The translations under genes were made by a program, and so were the position numbers. Shown here one piece after another: positions 30,704 to 39,994 of a stretch of 64,000 nucleotides of DNA; within the stretch, counting starts at the first letter, position 1; each line of letters starts with the position of its first letter. Origin of the DNA: Hypholoma sublateritium FD-334 SS-4 (taxonomy: Eukaryota; Basidiomycota; Agaricomycetes; Agaricales; Strophariaceae). Under the pieces are notes generated by a model. That model saw only the letters and a program-made list of their open reading frames with translations. It searched no databases and was not told where the DNA came from. The stretch is from assembly GCA_000827495.1 (NCBI GenBank), contig KN817531.1:260444-324443 (forward strand). Direction: 5' to 3'.

Positions 30704-33700
30704 GAGGCGCAGCGCGCAGCCCCCGCCCTCGTGCCGCCCGACCTCCCGCCCGCCGCGCGCCGCATCATCCTCGTCCTCGGCGGTGAGCCCCCCCCCTCCC
30801 CCCCACGCAGTGCACGCACCCCGCCTAACGCTGATACCCCCGCAGAGCCCCCGATAAGCGAACTCGCCCCGCTGCTCGCCGCGCCCGGCCTCGCACAGAG
30901 CCTCGTCCTCCTCGCGACGCACGCCCCGCCCGCGCTCCCCGCGCCCCCGCCCACAGGGCCCGCGCTGCGCATCCTGCGCCTCCGCGCGCCGCTCGCGGTG
31001 CACGACGCCGGCGCGCTCCGCCTCGTCGCGCTGCTCGAGCGCGCGCAGCGCGCCGCCGCGCGGTGGGCCGCGTCCACCACTTCCAGCGCTGACGCACATA
31101 CGCCGGCGTCGTGGCCCGGTGCGCCGGGCGTACCCCGCGCGGCGCAGCTCGCGGAGGACGCGCGCACGGGCGAGTTCGTCGTCCCCGAGCCGGTGGTGTA
31201 CGCCGCGCGCCCCACCGCGCGCCCCGCCTCCGCCTCCGGGCCCGCCGCGCGGCCAGTATCGTACGCGCCGTCCGTCGCCTCCTCTCTGTCCGCATCAACG
31301 ACCGCGCCGCTCACCGCGAAGGGGCGCCGGCTCTCCCGGCGTGCGTCGGTCGTGCGCGCGGTGTCCTCCCGTGCGTCTGGGCCGCCGACGGCGTGGGCGT
31401 CGCCCGTCCTCGGATTCGACGGGGGGAAGGGCGGTGGGTGTGGTGGGGGGGCGCAGCTGTTCGACGCGCTGGTGAGCTTCCTCCCCGCGGGCGTGGAGGA
31501 CAAGGCGCTGTTGAAGCACGCGATCCTGGTGTCGACGCTCGGCGCGCGGTACCTCTCCTCGCCGTCCTCCTCCTCCGATGCCTATCCCTATTCCACTTCC
31601 TCTACGTACTCCTCCTCGGCCCACTCCTCGCCCTCCAATTCCGCCTCCATCCCCGCCTCCCTTAGTGCGTCGCACAGCCCGACGAAAAGCGCATCGAAGC
31701 GCATAAGCAGGCGCTTCTCCCTGCTCGCGTTCGCCTCCTCTTCCCCCCCTCCTTCTACCCCACTGCCTACCTCCTCCTCCTCTTCCGCGGACGACAGACC
31801 AACCACCGCGCGCGAGGCGCAGACGAAAGACGCGAAGATGAACGAACAGAAAGGAAAAGAGCAACCGCGCCCGGCACACATCATCCACGTCCTCCCGCGC
31901 CCCAGCCCCACCGTCGCCGCAGGGGGCGGGGGCGGGGCGCCCGACGCGCGGCTCGTGCAGAGCATCGAGCATTTCCTCAGGGCGTTTGCGGCTCAGGCGC
32001 AGGCGTCTTCTTCCTCCTCCTCCTCCTCATCCTCGCCTGCGCATTCGAAGTCCAGCGCGCAGTCCGGTTCCGTGGCGCACTCAATTTCCAAGTCCCACTC
32101 GCTCGGCCCGTCGTACGACTCCACGCGCGCGCACGCGCACAAGGAGAAGCCGCGCGCGCGCGCGTTCGCGTCGTTTGCGTCGCTCGGGGCGCTCGCTGAG
32201 GCGGACGGGGTCGGCTCCGTGTTAGGTGGAGTGGGAGGTGTGCAGGCGCCGCCCCCGGCGTACGTCGGCGGCGGCGGCGGTGGGGGACGGTACGCGGTGT
32301 ATCCTGGGGATAAAAATGCGGTAGAGGTGGTGGCGCGGGAGAAGGAAGGGGAGAGGGCGATGAAGAGGGAGAGGGATAAGGAGACGGACAGGGGAAGTGA
32401 GAGGGAAAGGAGCGAAGGCGGCCCGATCCCTTTCCTCCTCGCGCCCGGGGTGTTCGGCGCCGCGCTGCGCCCCCATACCCCTTCTCACCTCCCCGCTGGA
32501 CACGCTCACCCGCTTACCCACCCCGCGCACGCCTACGCACCCGCCCAAGGGAATACGGAAGACGCGCCACACGTGAATATGAGCACGGGCGAGGCGCTCC
32601 TCCGCGGTGCGCTCGACGGCGCCGCTGGTGGTGGTAGTGGTGCGGGTGGGAGGCGCGTGTGGATCGGGGTGGGGGATGTGAGGCTTGGCGATGCGGTGGG
32701 AAGGGAAGGGAAGGGCGTGGAGGGGGTGGAGGGGGTGGGTGGTGATGGGATGGGAAGAGGGGTGGGTGCGGTGCCGAGCCCGCCGGGGATGAGGCGCGGG
32801 GTGGCGTTGGACGCGCAGGCGGGGGCGGTGGCGGGGCCAGATGTGCGGTCGACGGAGGCGCGCGCGGCTGCACTAGGCGCGAGAAGTACGACGATAGCGG
32901 CTGGTGCGACGACGGCCATAGAGAAGACGTCAGCGATCGAGCAGAAGATGGAGACGCCGCCGATGGAGAAGCCACCGAAGCGCGCGCGCGCGCCGCCCGC
33001 GCAGCTGCCCACGCCGCCGGACAGCGCGAGCGGCGAGAGCGCGGAGGAGAGCGTGGAGAGCATTGAGAGCGCGGGAGAGAGCGTGGACGGGGAAAAGGAA
33101 GAAGAGGGCGAGAGAGCACAGACGAAGCAGAAGCGCAAGCCCGGGCTGGTGGTTAGCCTCGGCGTCGGCGCGCCGAAGCGTGCGGAGGAGGAGGTGTCGC
33201 CTGCGCGCCCGACTGAGCCTATGACGCCTTCCTCGCCTATAACCCCCTCCTCTCCCTCCTCACCCACCACCCCCTCTACACCCTCCTCGCCCACCTCCTC
33301 CTCATTCACCAGTTCCGCCTCGGACTCCGCGCACGGAAGCGACGGCACGCCGCACACCGCGCGCCCGACGCGGCGGCACCGCCCCGCGCCGCCGCCGCCC
33401 GCTGTGCGCAGTGCGGTGCTCGATGCGCTGAGCCGGGTGGGCGGGGCGCGGCCTGAAAGGGTTGATTTGGGTGAGGGTGGGAGTGGGGATGGGGAGCGGG
33501 CGGGTACGGCTGCGCGCACGGAGGCGGTGGCGAGCAAGGAGGTGGTGGTGCGCACGGAGAAGGAGGAGGTGTGCAAGGAGACGGAAAAGGAGGAGGAGGA
33601 GAAGGCGCCGGAGCCGCCGCACATGATCACGCTCACGTCGCCCACCGCGCCGTTCCCCTCTCTTAGCCCCTCCCCTCCTCCCTCCCATCTCCCCCATTCC

Positions 33701-34171
33701 ACTTCCACCTCCCTTTCTCCCCCCTCCTCCCCACCCAATCCCTCCAACTTAGCCAAAACCACCACCCCCGCGCGGCGCGCCCCCCGCCCTGTCTCCGCGT
33801 CCGCCTCCGGATCGGCACCGCCGTCCGCGTACCCCTTCGCGAACCACGGGGATAAAGGCGCAGGGGATAAAGGCGCAGAGCGCACGCCGCGCCGCCCGCG
33901 CACGATCCACATGTCGGACGCGCACCGCGCGCGCGTGCGCGGGGCGCTCGGCGTGGGCGCGGGTGGGGGGTCGGCGCCGGCGCTTGATGGGTTGGGGGGT
34001 GGCAGTTTGGACGGGGCGAGTGCTATTTTAAAGGGGGCAGGTGATGGTTTGGGTGGGGAGAAAGGTTCAGGCGACTCTGCGAATGGAGGAAAAGAGGGCG
34101 GCAAGCGCGCGGGAGGCCTGGCGGGCGCGCTGAGGCGGATCGCGGGGTGGGGACGGGAGAGGGTGCGGTGA
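30704..34171 (+). CDS. Long low-complexity protein of unknown function
   Basis: This open frame of about 1150 codons ends at 34171. The beginning is uncertain because of an ambiguous base at 30703. In-frame sequence starts by 30704, and a likely 63-nt intron (30783-30845) joins RRIILVLG to EPPISELAPLL in frame. The N-terminal 100 residues look ordered (APGLAQSLVLLATHAPP, LRILRLRAPLAVHD, ALRLVALLERAQRAAARW). The rest is Ser/Pro/Ala/Gly/Glu-rich with long single-residue runs. Two more ordered patches are AQLFDALVSFLPAGVEDKA (about 31455-31510) and the basic C-terminus AGGLAGALRRIAGWGRERVR. No family was recognised. Codon bias and the long open frame support a real, mostly disordered protein, although GC-rich DNA opens frames by chance. 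Confidence 0.55.
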   Translation, partial: EAQRAAPALVPPDLPPAARRIILVLGGEPPPSPPRSARTPPNADTPAEPPISELAPLLAAPGLAQSLVLLATHAPPALPAPPPTGPALRILRLRAPLAVHDAGALRLVALLERAQRAAARWAASTTSSADAHTPASWPGAPGVPRAAQLAEDARTGEFVVPEPVVYAARPTARPASASGPAARPVSYAPSVASSLSASTTAPLTAKGRRLSRRASVVRAVSSRASGPPTAWASPVLGFDGGKGGGCGGGAQLFDALVSFLPAGVEDKALLKHAILVSTLGARYLSSPSSSSDAYPYSTSSTYSSSAHSSPSNSASIPASLSASHSPTKSASKRISRRFSLLAFASSSPPPSTPLPTSSSSSADDRPTTAREAQTKDAKMNEQKGKEQPRPAHIIHVLPRPSPTVAAGGGGGAPDARLVQSIEHFLRAFAAQAQASSSSSSSSSSPAHSKSSAQSGSVAHSISKSHSLGPSYDSTRAHAHKEKPRARAFASFASLGALAEADGVGSVLGGVGGVQAPPPAYVGGGGGGGRYAVYPGDKNAVEVVAREKEGERAMKRERDKETDRGSERERSEGGPIPFLLAPGVFGAALRPHTPSHLPAGHAHPLTHPAHAYAPAQGNTEDAPHVNMSTGEALLRGALDGAAGGGSGAGGRRVWIGVGDVRLGDAVGREGKGVEGVEGVGGDGMGRGVGAVPSPPGMRRGVALDAQAGAVAGPDVRSTEARAAALGARSTTIAAGATTAIEKTSAIEQKMETPPMEKPPKRARAPPAQLPTPPDSASGESAEESVESIESAGESVDGEKEEEGERAQTKQKRKPGLVVSLGVGAPKRAEEEVSPARPTEPMTPSSPITPSSPSSPTTPSTPSSPTSSSFTSSASDSAHGSDGTPHTARPTRRHRPAPPPPAVRSAVLDALSRVGGARPERVDLGEGGSGDGERAGTAARTEAVASKEVVVRTEKEEVCKETEKEEEEKAPEPPHMITLTSPTAPFPSLSPSPPPSHLPHSTSTSLSPPSSPPNPSNLAKTTTPARRAPRPVSASASGSAPPSAYPFANHGDKGAGDKGAERTPRRPRTIHMSDAHRARVRGALGVGAGGGSAPALDGLGGGSLDGASAILKGAGDGLGGEKGSGDSANGGKEGGKRAGGLAGALRRIAGWGRERVR

Positions 34172-34862
34172 GAGTCGTTGTGTGTGTTGTGGGCGTTGGT
34201 TGGTGTTGGTTGGTGGGGGCAGGTGGGGGCAGGTGGGTACGCGGTGCGCATGGACACGGACACGGACAGCGATGCGTGGCGGACTGTGCGTAGGACACTG
34301 ATTCGGCCGTCCGCGCTGGCTAGGCTGCTTATGTGCGTGCGTGCGTGCACGTGTGCTTCTTCTCTCTTTTTCTGTGCCATCTCTCTTTTGGGTTCCTTTT
34401 CTCTCGTCGGTGTACACGTACATCCCTATCTCTATCTTTCTTTTCATTCACTTCTTCAAGCTTTTCCCGGTCCCTTTACCCAGATATCTATCTATCTATC
34501 CCCCACTCGTTTCGTGTCCTCGTTCATTTTCTATCCGTTTATTTCCCAGCCTAATTATGTAACTTCACTCCTACCTATGGTGCGCCTTTTTTATCACATT
34601 ACTCTATGTACACACTGCGCGCCGTGTCGTGCGACGGACTGGACGCTTGGACGCTGTAGGATACGCTTCACCGTGCCTGTGTGTACAGTAGTGCAATAAA
34701 AGAATATTCTCGCTGGGATGCCTGAGATCATTCACTCCGCCTGAGGTGGGAATTGACTCCGCGCCCTGTTAGATCTCCGCTTGTACGCGCAGGGTAGAGT
34801 AGCGTAGACAACCATCGCCGCGGCGCGCAGGAGCACCGCGAGAGCGGGCCGGCCGGTCTCAG
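34172..34862. other. 3' region of the low-complexity gene, up to the transposon edge
   Basis: T/C-rich sequence with a short (TATC) repeat near 34484-34500 and an AATAAA-type signal near 34695, consistent with a 3' untranslated region. The last 8 bases (34855-34862, GGTCTCAG) are the left target-site duplicate of the transposon. No gene was seen. Confidence 0.45.
34855..34862 (+). repeat. Target-site duplication, left
   Basis: GGTCTCAG immediately precedes the left inverted end of the transposon and recurs exactly at 39602-39609. The match extends to nine bases if the preceding C is counted. An 8-bp reading makes the two element ends align without a gap. Confidence 0.8.
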
Positions 34863-34912
34863 GTAGAAATCCTGATCTTGGAACATCCGAGATTCCGGCG
34901 GACGGCCGGAAG
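34863..34912 (+). repeat. Left terminal inverted repeat of the KDZ-type element
   Basis: It starts GTAGAAATCCTGATCTTGGA. The reverse complement of 39552-39601 starts GAGGACATCCTGAATATGGA. Counted by eye, 38 of 50 positions agree, including ten in a row at 34893-34902. Confidence 0.75.
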
Positions 34913-35111
34913 CCGCCTTTGCCAAATATTTGGTGGATTTCCTCTTTGGGCGGCCAGCGTTCGTGAATCGTTGCTGCCCCAAACCATCGTCGCAGTGGCC
35001 CCAGTCCGTCACCAGTGTCCCCAGTGAAGAAAGCCTATGTCATAGACATATGCTGACGACATAATGTGAGGTCACTAATGAAACCCTATGCCCTATCTAT
35101 CTCGCTCTCTC

Positions 35112-35119
35112 GTATAAAT
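35112..35119 (+). promoter_or_regulatory. TATA-like box of the zinc-finger gene
   Basis: GTATAAAT lies after a pyrimidine-rich tract about 210 bp before the proposed start codon, within the transposon. This is plausible for a promoter with a 5' leader that may itself contain an intron. Confidence 0.4.
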
Positions 35120-35323
35120 CCCTGACTTCACCAATCAACCTTGTTTCTCTTTTCTCCGCCCTTTTGTCCTACGGCTACACCATTCAATCTCAAGGTACTT
35201 TATCATGTTCTTTTCTATGTAAGTCTATCGTTATCACATTACTGGAGACAACTCAATGGTTGTTATAATAGCACGCTCGTTCAATATGTCCTGAACACTC
35301 TCCGCACCCTCCTGACCAAAGGA

Positions 35324-36958
35324 ATGTCCCAATCGCCCGCTACAACTCTTGCCGGCCTCAAGTGTACAGACTGCAACCAGCTTGTACCATTCAAGCCCTG
35401 TAAAAGTGATGCAAATGGCAATAAAGGACGTCTAATGGCAATGGTAAGCATGATCTAGGATGACTTCAAGCTGAATTGGAGCTTATTTGACCTACAGTGT
35501 CGTAACGTCTCGGAAAATGGAAAAATGTGCAATTTCTTTCGGTGGTGTCCAGGTTCCCGTCCCACAACGCGGTCACCGTCTCCCAGGGAGTACGCAACCA
35601 CCCCGGAGCTCCCTCAGATGGCCGCTGATCTGCCCCTCCTTCGTGGACCGGAACGGCAGACGTGTCCAGTTTCTGGGTGTGGACAAACCCATTTGGCGAG
35701 TGATTGTGGACGTGCACTATGCCGCAAGCATTGCATTCAAGCAGGAGGGTGCACAGCGGTGAAGACACACAAACCACTGGTTGAACTTACTCCCAGCTCT
35801 CAGCCACCTACTATCCCTACTCCACCGTCTTCTGGTCAGCAGGTATCGCAGCCACTTCCAATTGTTCCCAATTTGGAGCGAAATACGCCACCGCTAAGTA
35901 CCACGCCCATCTATGCGTCTCAAATGCGCCCAGTTCATACTGCCCAGCTCAACCACGAGTACATGTTGATGGAAACGCAGCGTCAGGAATCAGCCAACCG
36001 TCTCGCGAGCATGAAGAAAGCGAAGGAGACTGTTGTTGTTCATGCATGGAGTGTCGAAGATGAGGCACCGATTGTTCGTTCGTTTCAAGATGGCTTCACT
36101 TGGCCGTATTTTTCTCTTTCCATCGACATCATTTCGCAGCTCTCCCTCTCGGAGTCGGCACAGCAACGAAGCCTGCAGAAGTACGATACGGAAATGTCTA
36201 TGTGGGTTAGGGTGGATGTGGGACACGTTATTCAGGTCACAGCGGGTGCACATATTTTGCTGAAGGACGGTTTCATCCCCTACCTCCGGTGTCCAAGCAT
36301 AGAAAATCACGTTGCCTCGCTTCACCTTCCTGCCGTTCCCGGGAACCTTCGTATCAACCTTCCTGCTCAGCGTGCCTATGTTCGGGAGCACATCGCGCAA
36401 AACAGTTCATATGGCAACTTTTCCACTGCTGACTATTTTGCACTTGCCACTTCAACTTCCGAGTCTAGCTCAGTTATTGCGTCTAGCTCAGCCATAGCGC
36501 CCACATCCGGTTCTTCGGCTTCGTCAACCTCTGCAGCATTCACTTCAGTTGCGACCACTACTTCTTCGGCAACCGCTGCTTCTATGGCGACCATTACCTC
36601 TACGGCGTCAGCCACCTCCTCTGCCGACACCGCCATTATTTCTGCTAAGCGTTGGCCGACTGACTACTTTGTCTGTGACATTGTAGAGTGCTTCCGTGAT
36701 TGCAAAACCTATGTCCGTAAACGTGGCCAGCCAAACACCCGCGTTGCAGATGCCTTCGCTCGACACTTCCCTGGTGTTCGCTACATCTCGTCGACGTACT
36801 CCGACCACCGTAAGACATGGTGTGAGGCCCCGGATCTGATGAAGGATATGTATTTCACTGCCGGTCGCGTTGAAGCTGCCACTTGGGGAAAGTTTATATC
36901 ACAAGTACGTGCCCATGCCAAGCGAAAGGATACTGCTGGTGTGTCTCTCGAGAACTAG
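35324..36958 (+). CDS. GRF-type zinc-finger protein carried by the transposon
   Basis: Exons 35324-35443 and 35498-36958 join in phase to about 526 residues. The N-terminus has a GRF-like zinc ribbon: LKCTDCNQLV, about 30 residues later CRNVSENGKMCNFFRW, with the family's final C-x-F-F-x-W. A second Cys/His cluster follows (TCPVSGCGQTHLASDCGR, then LCRKHCIQAGGC). The middle (about 190-330) looks like a folded domain. A Ser/Thr/Ala-rich spacer (about residues 365-430) precedes a last domain with WPTDYFVCDIVECFRDCKTY and TRVADAFARHFPGVRYISST. GRF fingers bind single-stranded nucleic acid in other proteins. Its place inside the inverted ends, converging on the transposase, suggests a role in transposition or target choice (inference). 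The start is the first ATG leading into the zinc finger. Confidence 0.7.
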
Positions 36959-37040
36959 TTCGACTCCACTGTTAGCGACTCTATTCTCTTGTAACTTGAT
37001 TTGTCAAACTTTGTAGATACTTTCATTGTATGTAAATACT

Positions 37041-39187
37041 CTATTCATATGTAAACGGTTCAGTTCCTGGCATCATACCACTGCGTGATAACTTTTCAAG
37101 AGTCATAATGTTCCTGCGACGTATCATCTCATCAAGAAAGAAATCGTAACGATCAACACCCATTTCTCGGCAGATGGCTTGATATCCACCAAGCCAACAG
37201 TTTGTCTGCTCTGCAATTGAGGAATTGAAGTACCAACCTTTCCCATCAACTCCAATAAGCTCTGGATAAGCTGCTGGATTGCAATTTTCCTGGCAAAATG
37301 TGTCGGTCTTGCTGTGCTTGCATTTGAAGTGAAATACATCCACCGTAAGGCCGACATTTTGAAAGACTGGATCATTTTTGACAATCTTGGCAATCTGGCA
37401 GTTATTATCGAAGAACAGGTGATTGGGCATTGTTCCTGGATGTTGGAATGTTCGTTTGATCATCTCCTAGTATTTCATTAGCGAATACAGTTGGGAAATA
37501 ATTTCTAAGCTCACAATCACTGTCTTCGGTGCTTCAGCATTGTAAAATGTTTCCCGTGCTTTGATGATACCACATGGCGCAACAATTATTTGTTCATTAT
37601 GCGTCCGACGGCCACCGAATTGTGCACGGATTCTTTTGGAGCTTGAGGTATTGTCTTGTGTGAGAGGTATTGGTGCATCCGGCTGAGATAAATCATAAAG
37701 CTCTTCGGAGGCGTCGTCGTCAATGAGCTGTGTAGCCGATAAGTCATCGATTCCCACAGAATCATTGGGGTGTGCCAGGTTCGACCTCCGGAGGCGCTCC
37801 TTAAGCTGGAACCGAGCCTTTCCGCGCTCCGTATGTGTTTCTTCAATTCTCTGGTGCTCTGGAATATCACAAGTCTTTGTACCTTCAACGATTGTCCGCC
37901 CACAATTTGTAATTGCACATACTGTATTGTAATTGGAATGATCCGGACAGAAGCGCTCATGATTAGTGCGCAGTGATATTTTGCAGTTAGGAACACCACA
38001 GCAGCGTCGGCCAAGAGTTATGCCATCCATTACGACAACACTGGTCTTTGTTTTGGTTTCTAATGACCGCATTAAATTTAATTGAATTCCAAAGCAGTGA
38101 TGACAATTCTCGTACCTGGAAAGAAGCGAGTGCATTTCAAGCAGTAATGAAACAATTCTGGCTGTGCACAGAGGCGGAGGCGGTTATTGCGTGCTTGCAC
38201 GGCACCAGTGAACCGATTTTTTGCAAGTCCAGTGTGTGGGACGGTAAGAGTTGCCCCTCGGCCGCCACAATCTTCGAGAAGTGATAAAAGTGTAAACCCG
38301 TCATAGACCTGGTCAGATGTAACCTCCAGATTAAATTGCCATTTGTCTTGTAGATGGAGTGCGCTATTCTGAAAGGTGAGATTGTATATACGTGCACAGT
38401 TGGTTGCTGAGGTCCAAGATAAAAGCATCATATTTATCCATTGGTTAATTAGCCTTGTCTCGGCGAATTGATGTTCTCCAATTTGCAGAATATCTGATGC
38501 CTTGTTGTAATATGTACGGTTTCCCTCATGAACACTATAGTTGTGGTGATAATTCACACGACAGCCTAGTCAAAAAAGAATCAATAAATCTTCTGATAGA
38601 ATTATAACCACAACATACGCTCGCAATACAGGTGTATCACCCAAACTGGAATAGGCCCTGCATCCATTGTAAATAGAACTCCTTGCCGTGCTTCGGCCTT
38701 CTTTAGCATCAAGCGAGAAGAACGTTCACAGGATATATTGCTGCAATAGTGGGAAGGTGGGTAAATAGTGCGCTGTGCTAAAATACATATGGTTCAAGAG
38801 TCAACAACATGCATTAAAAGATACTTCATAAATATACTCACCAATACCAAGAGAGCGTCCATGTTCTTCATATATTTGAGCATCCGGAAGAAGGTGGTCA
38901 ACATCCGTAGTCCATGCTGTTTGGCCAAATATTCCCCACACATTGTTTATCAATTCCAGTGGGATAGAGCATGCACGGGAAAGGAATTGCTGAACTGCAG
39001 GAGGAAGTACCGGTTGCCGTCCAGAATTCACACGGAAATCCGCTGGCTGAACTAGGATAATGTCATTTTTGAGACGAGAGGACAAGGTGACGAATCTAAT
39101 AATTTGTTCAAAGGTGAATGAATGATTGCCCAATTGGCGAAGACCGTTGAGAAGGCGAGTGATAGTGGGCTGGTTGGCGGTGTCCAT
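37041..39187 (-). CDS. CxC5/CxC6 KDZ-type transposase
   Basis: Exons on the minus strand join through four GT...AG introns. The N-terminal helical part from ATG 39187 reads TITRLLNGLRQLGNHSFTF. CxC5 follows: RTIYPPSHYCSN, LFTMDAGPIPVWVIHLYC, YHHNYSVHEGNRTYY, ILQIGEHQFAETRLINQW, LSWTSATNCARIYN, FHYCLKCTRFFP. CxC6 follows: VVVMDGITLGRRCCGVPNCK, ERFCPDHSNYNTVCAITNC, EGTKTCDIPEHQ. The C-terminal part looks like an RNase-H-like transposase core: RTHNEQIIVAPCGII, HLFFDNNCQIA, VDVFHFKCKHSKTDTFCQ, NPAAYPELIG, SSIAEQTNCWLGGYQAICRE, RYDFFLDEMIRRRN. These are the hallmarks of proteins tied to KDZ transposons. No stop or frameshift was found. An in-frame upstream ORF (39305-39586) could be an extra first exon spliced to the sequence just before ATG 39187. 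Confidence 0.75.
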
Positions 39188-39551
39188 GACAGCTACAATA
39201 TCTCTTCAAAGCCTTGAGTTCCTGGTACTTATACGCTGCTACAATTATTTCCTACTGGTCAGATTAGCATTTTCTATTTTACTGACAATGAGTGCGACGG
39301 TGGATCAGTATGCTTCGGATAAGAATACCAGTGTTCTATCACCAAGTTCCGAGCCATAATCTTTACTAACTGTTAGCAGTATTACTACTTTTGAATATAC
39401 ACCGCACTTCAATTGGCCGGGGCTCTGATTCTCGTTGAAGTAGTCAAAAGCATTGCTTAATTGTGTCAGTGCTACTGAGAGTTCAGAAGTCGTACGGCTT
39501 TCCATGCTGGCCCACGCAAGGCCCACGGGTATTGCCGTCTCAAAGTTCCCA

Positions 39552-39601
39552 CGTCCGAACGTCCGCCGGAATTTCGGAGATTCCATATTCAGGATGTCCT
39601 C
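39552..39601 (-). repeat. Right terminal inverted repeat of the KDZ-type element
   Basis: This is the reverse complement partner of 34863-34912. It overlaps the start of the open frame at 39305-39586 on the minus strand, so any protein starting at 39586 would begin within the transposon end. Confidence 0.75.
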
Positions 39602-39609
39602 GGTCTCAG
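39602..39609 (+). repeat. Target-site duplication, right
   Basis: GGTCTCAG follows the right inverted end directly and matches 34855-34862 exactly. Confidence 0.8.
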
Positions 39610-39994
39610 CGGATCAATGCCACAATTAGAAACACGTTTGCCCGATGCGGACGCCGCCGTGCCGTAAACGCGTACGCGCACTCGGTGTGCTCCGAGACGC
39701 TATTTATCTGGAGCCTGGATAAGTATATTTTGGTGTTCTCTTGATACCTGCCTCGTTGTGATTGCATCACTTCAACTTGCTCGCAGTCTCACACCCAGTG
39801 AAAAGCGGCTTTATATCACGTGACTTATTTCAATTCACCGAAAACTTGAAACAACACACGAAGGGCGCGAATTTGGCAGAAATTGCTTGATATATCATGG
39901 GCACTGCAGATGGGTATGACAAATATTATTTAAAAGATCTGAATGATAATATATACGGCGCATATCAAAATATTCAGACACATTTGCATAACAT
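39610..39994. other. Gap between the KDZ-type element and the coiled-coil gene
   Basis: About 385 bp outside the transposon, ending at the stop of the minus-strand coiled-coil gene. It should hold that gene's 3' untranslated region. No inverted-repeat partner for the next mobile element was found here. Confidence 0.4.

Larger units (their letters stand above)
34863..39601 (+). mobile_element. Two-gene DNA transposon of the KDZ type
   Basis: This 4739-bp unit is bounded by inverted ends (34863-34912 and 39552-39601, 38 of 50 bases matching, with an identical central TTCCGGCGGA) and by an 8-bp direct repeat outside. It contains two convergent genes whose stops are about 80 bp apart: a GRF zinc-finger protein (plus) and a CxC5/CxC6 protein with a transposase-like C-terminal region (minus). 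The transposase family is known from Agaricomycete KDZ (Kyakuja-Dileera-Zisupton) elements. Intact frames plus a perfect target-site repeat suggest a fairly young insertion, while the 76% end identity suggests the ends differ by design or have drifted. Confidence 0.75.

Noticed and set aside
29893..31503. 536-codon minus-strand ORF
   Set aside because: Lies over GC-rich DNA and the start of the plus-strand gene, spans the N, shows no motif and has a composition expected of an antisense frame.
32533..34380. 615-codon minus-strand ORF
   Set aside because: Antisense of the long low-complexity gene. Open only because of biased codon use, with no family motif.
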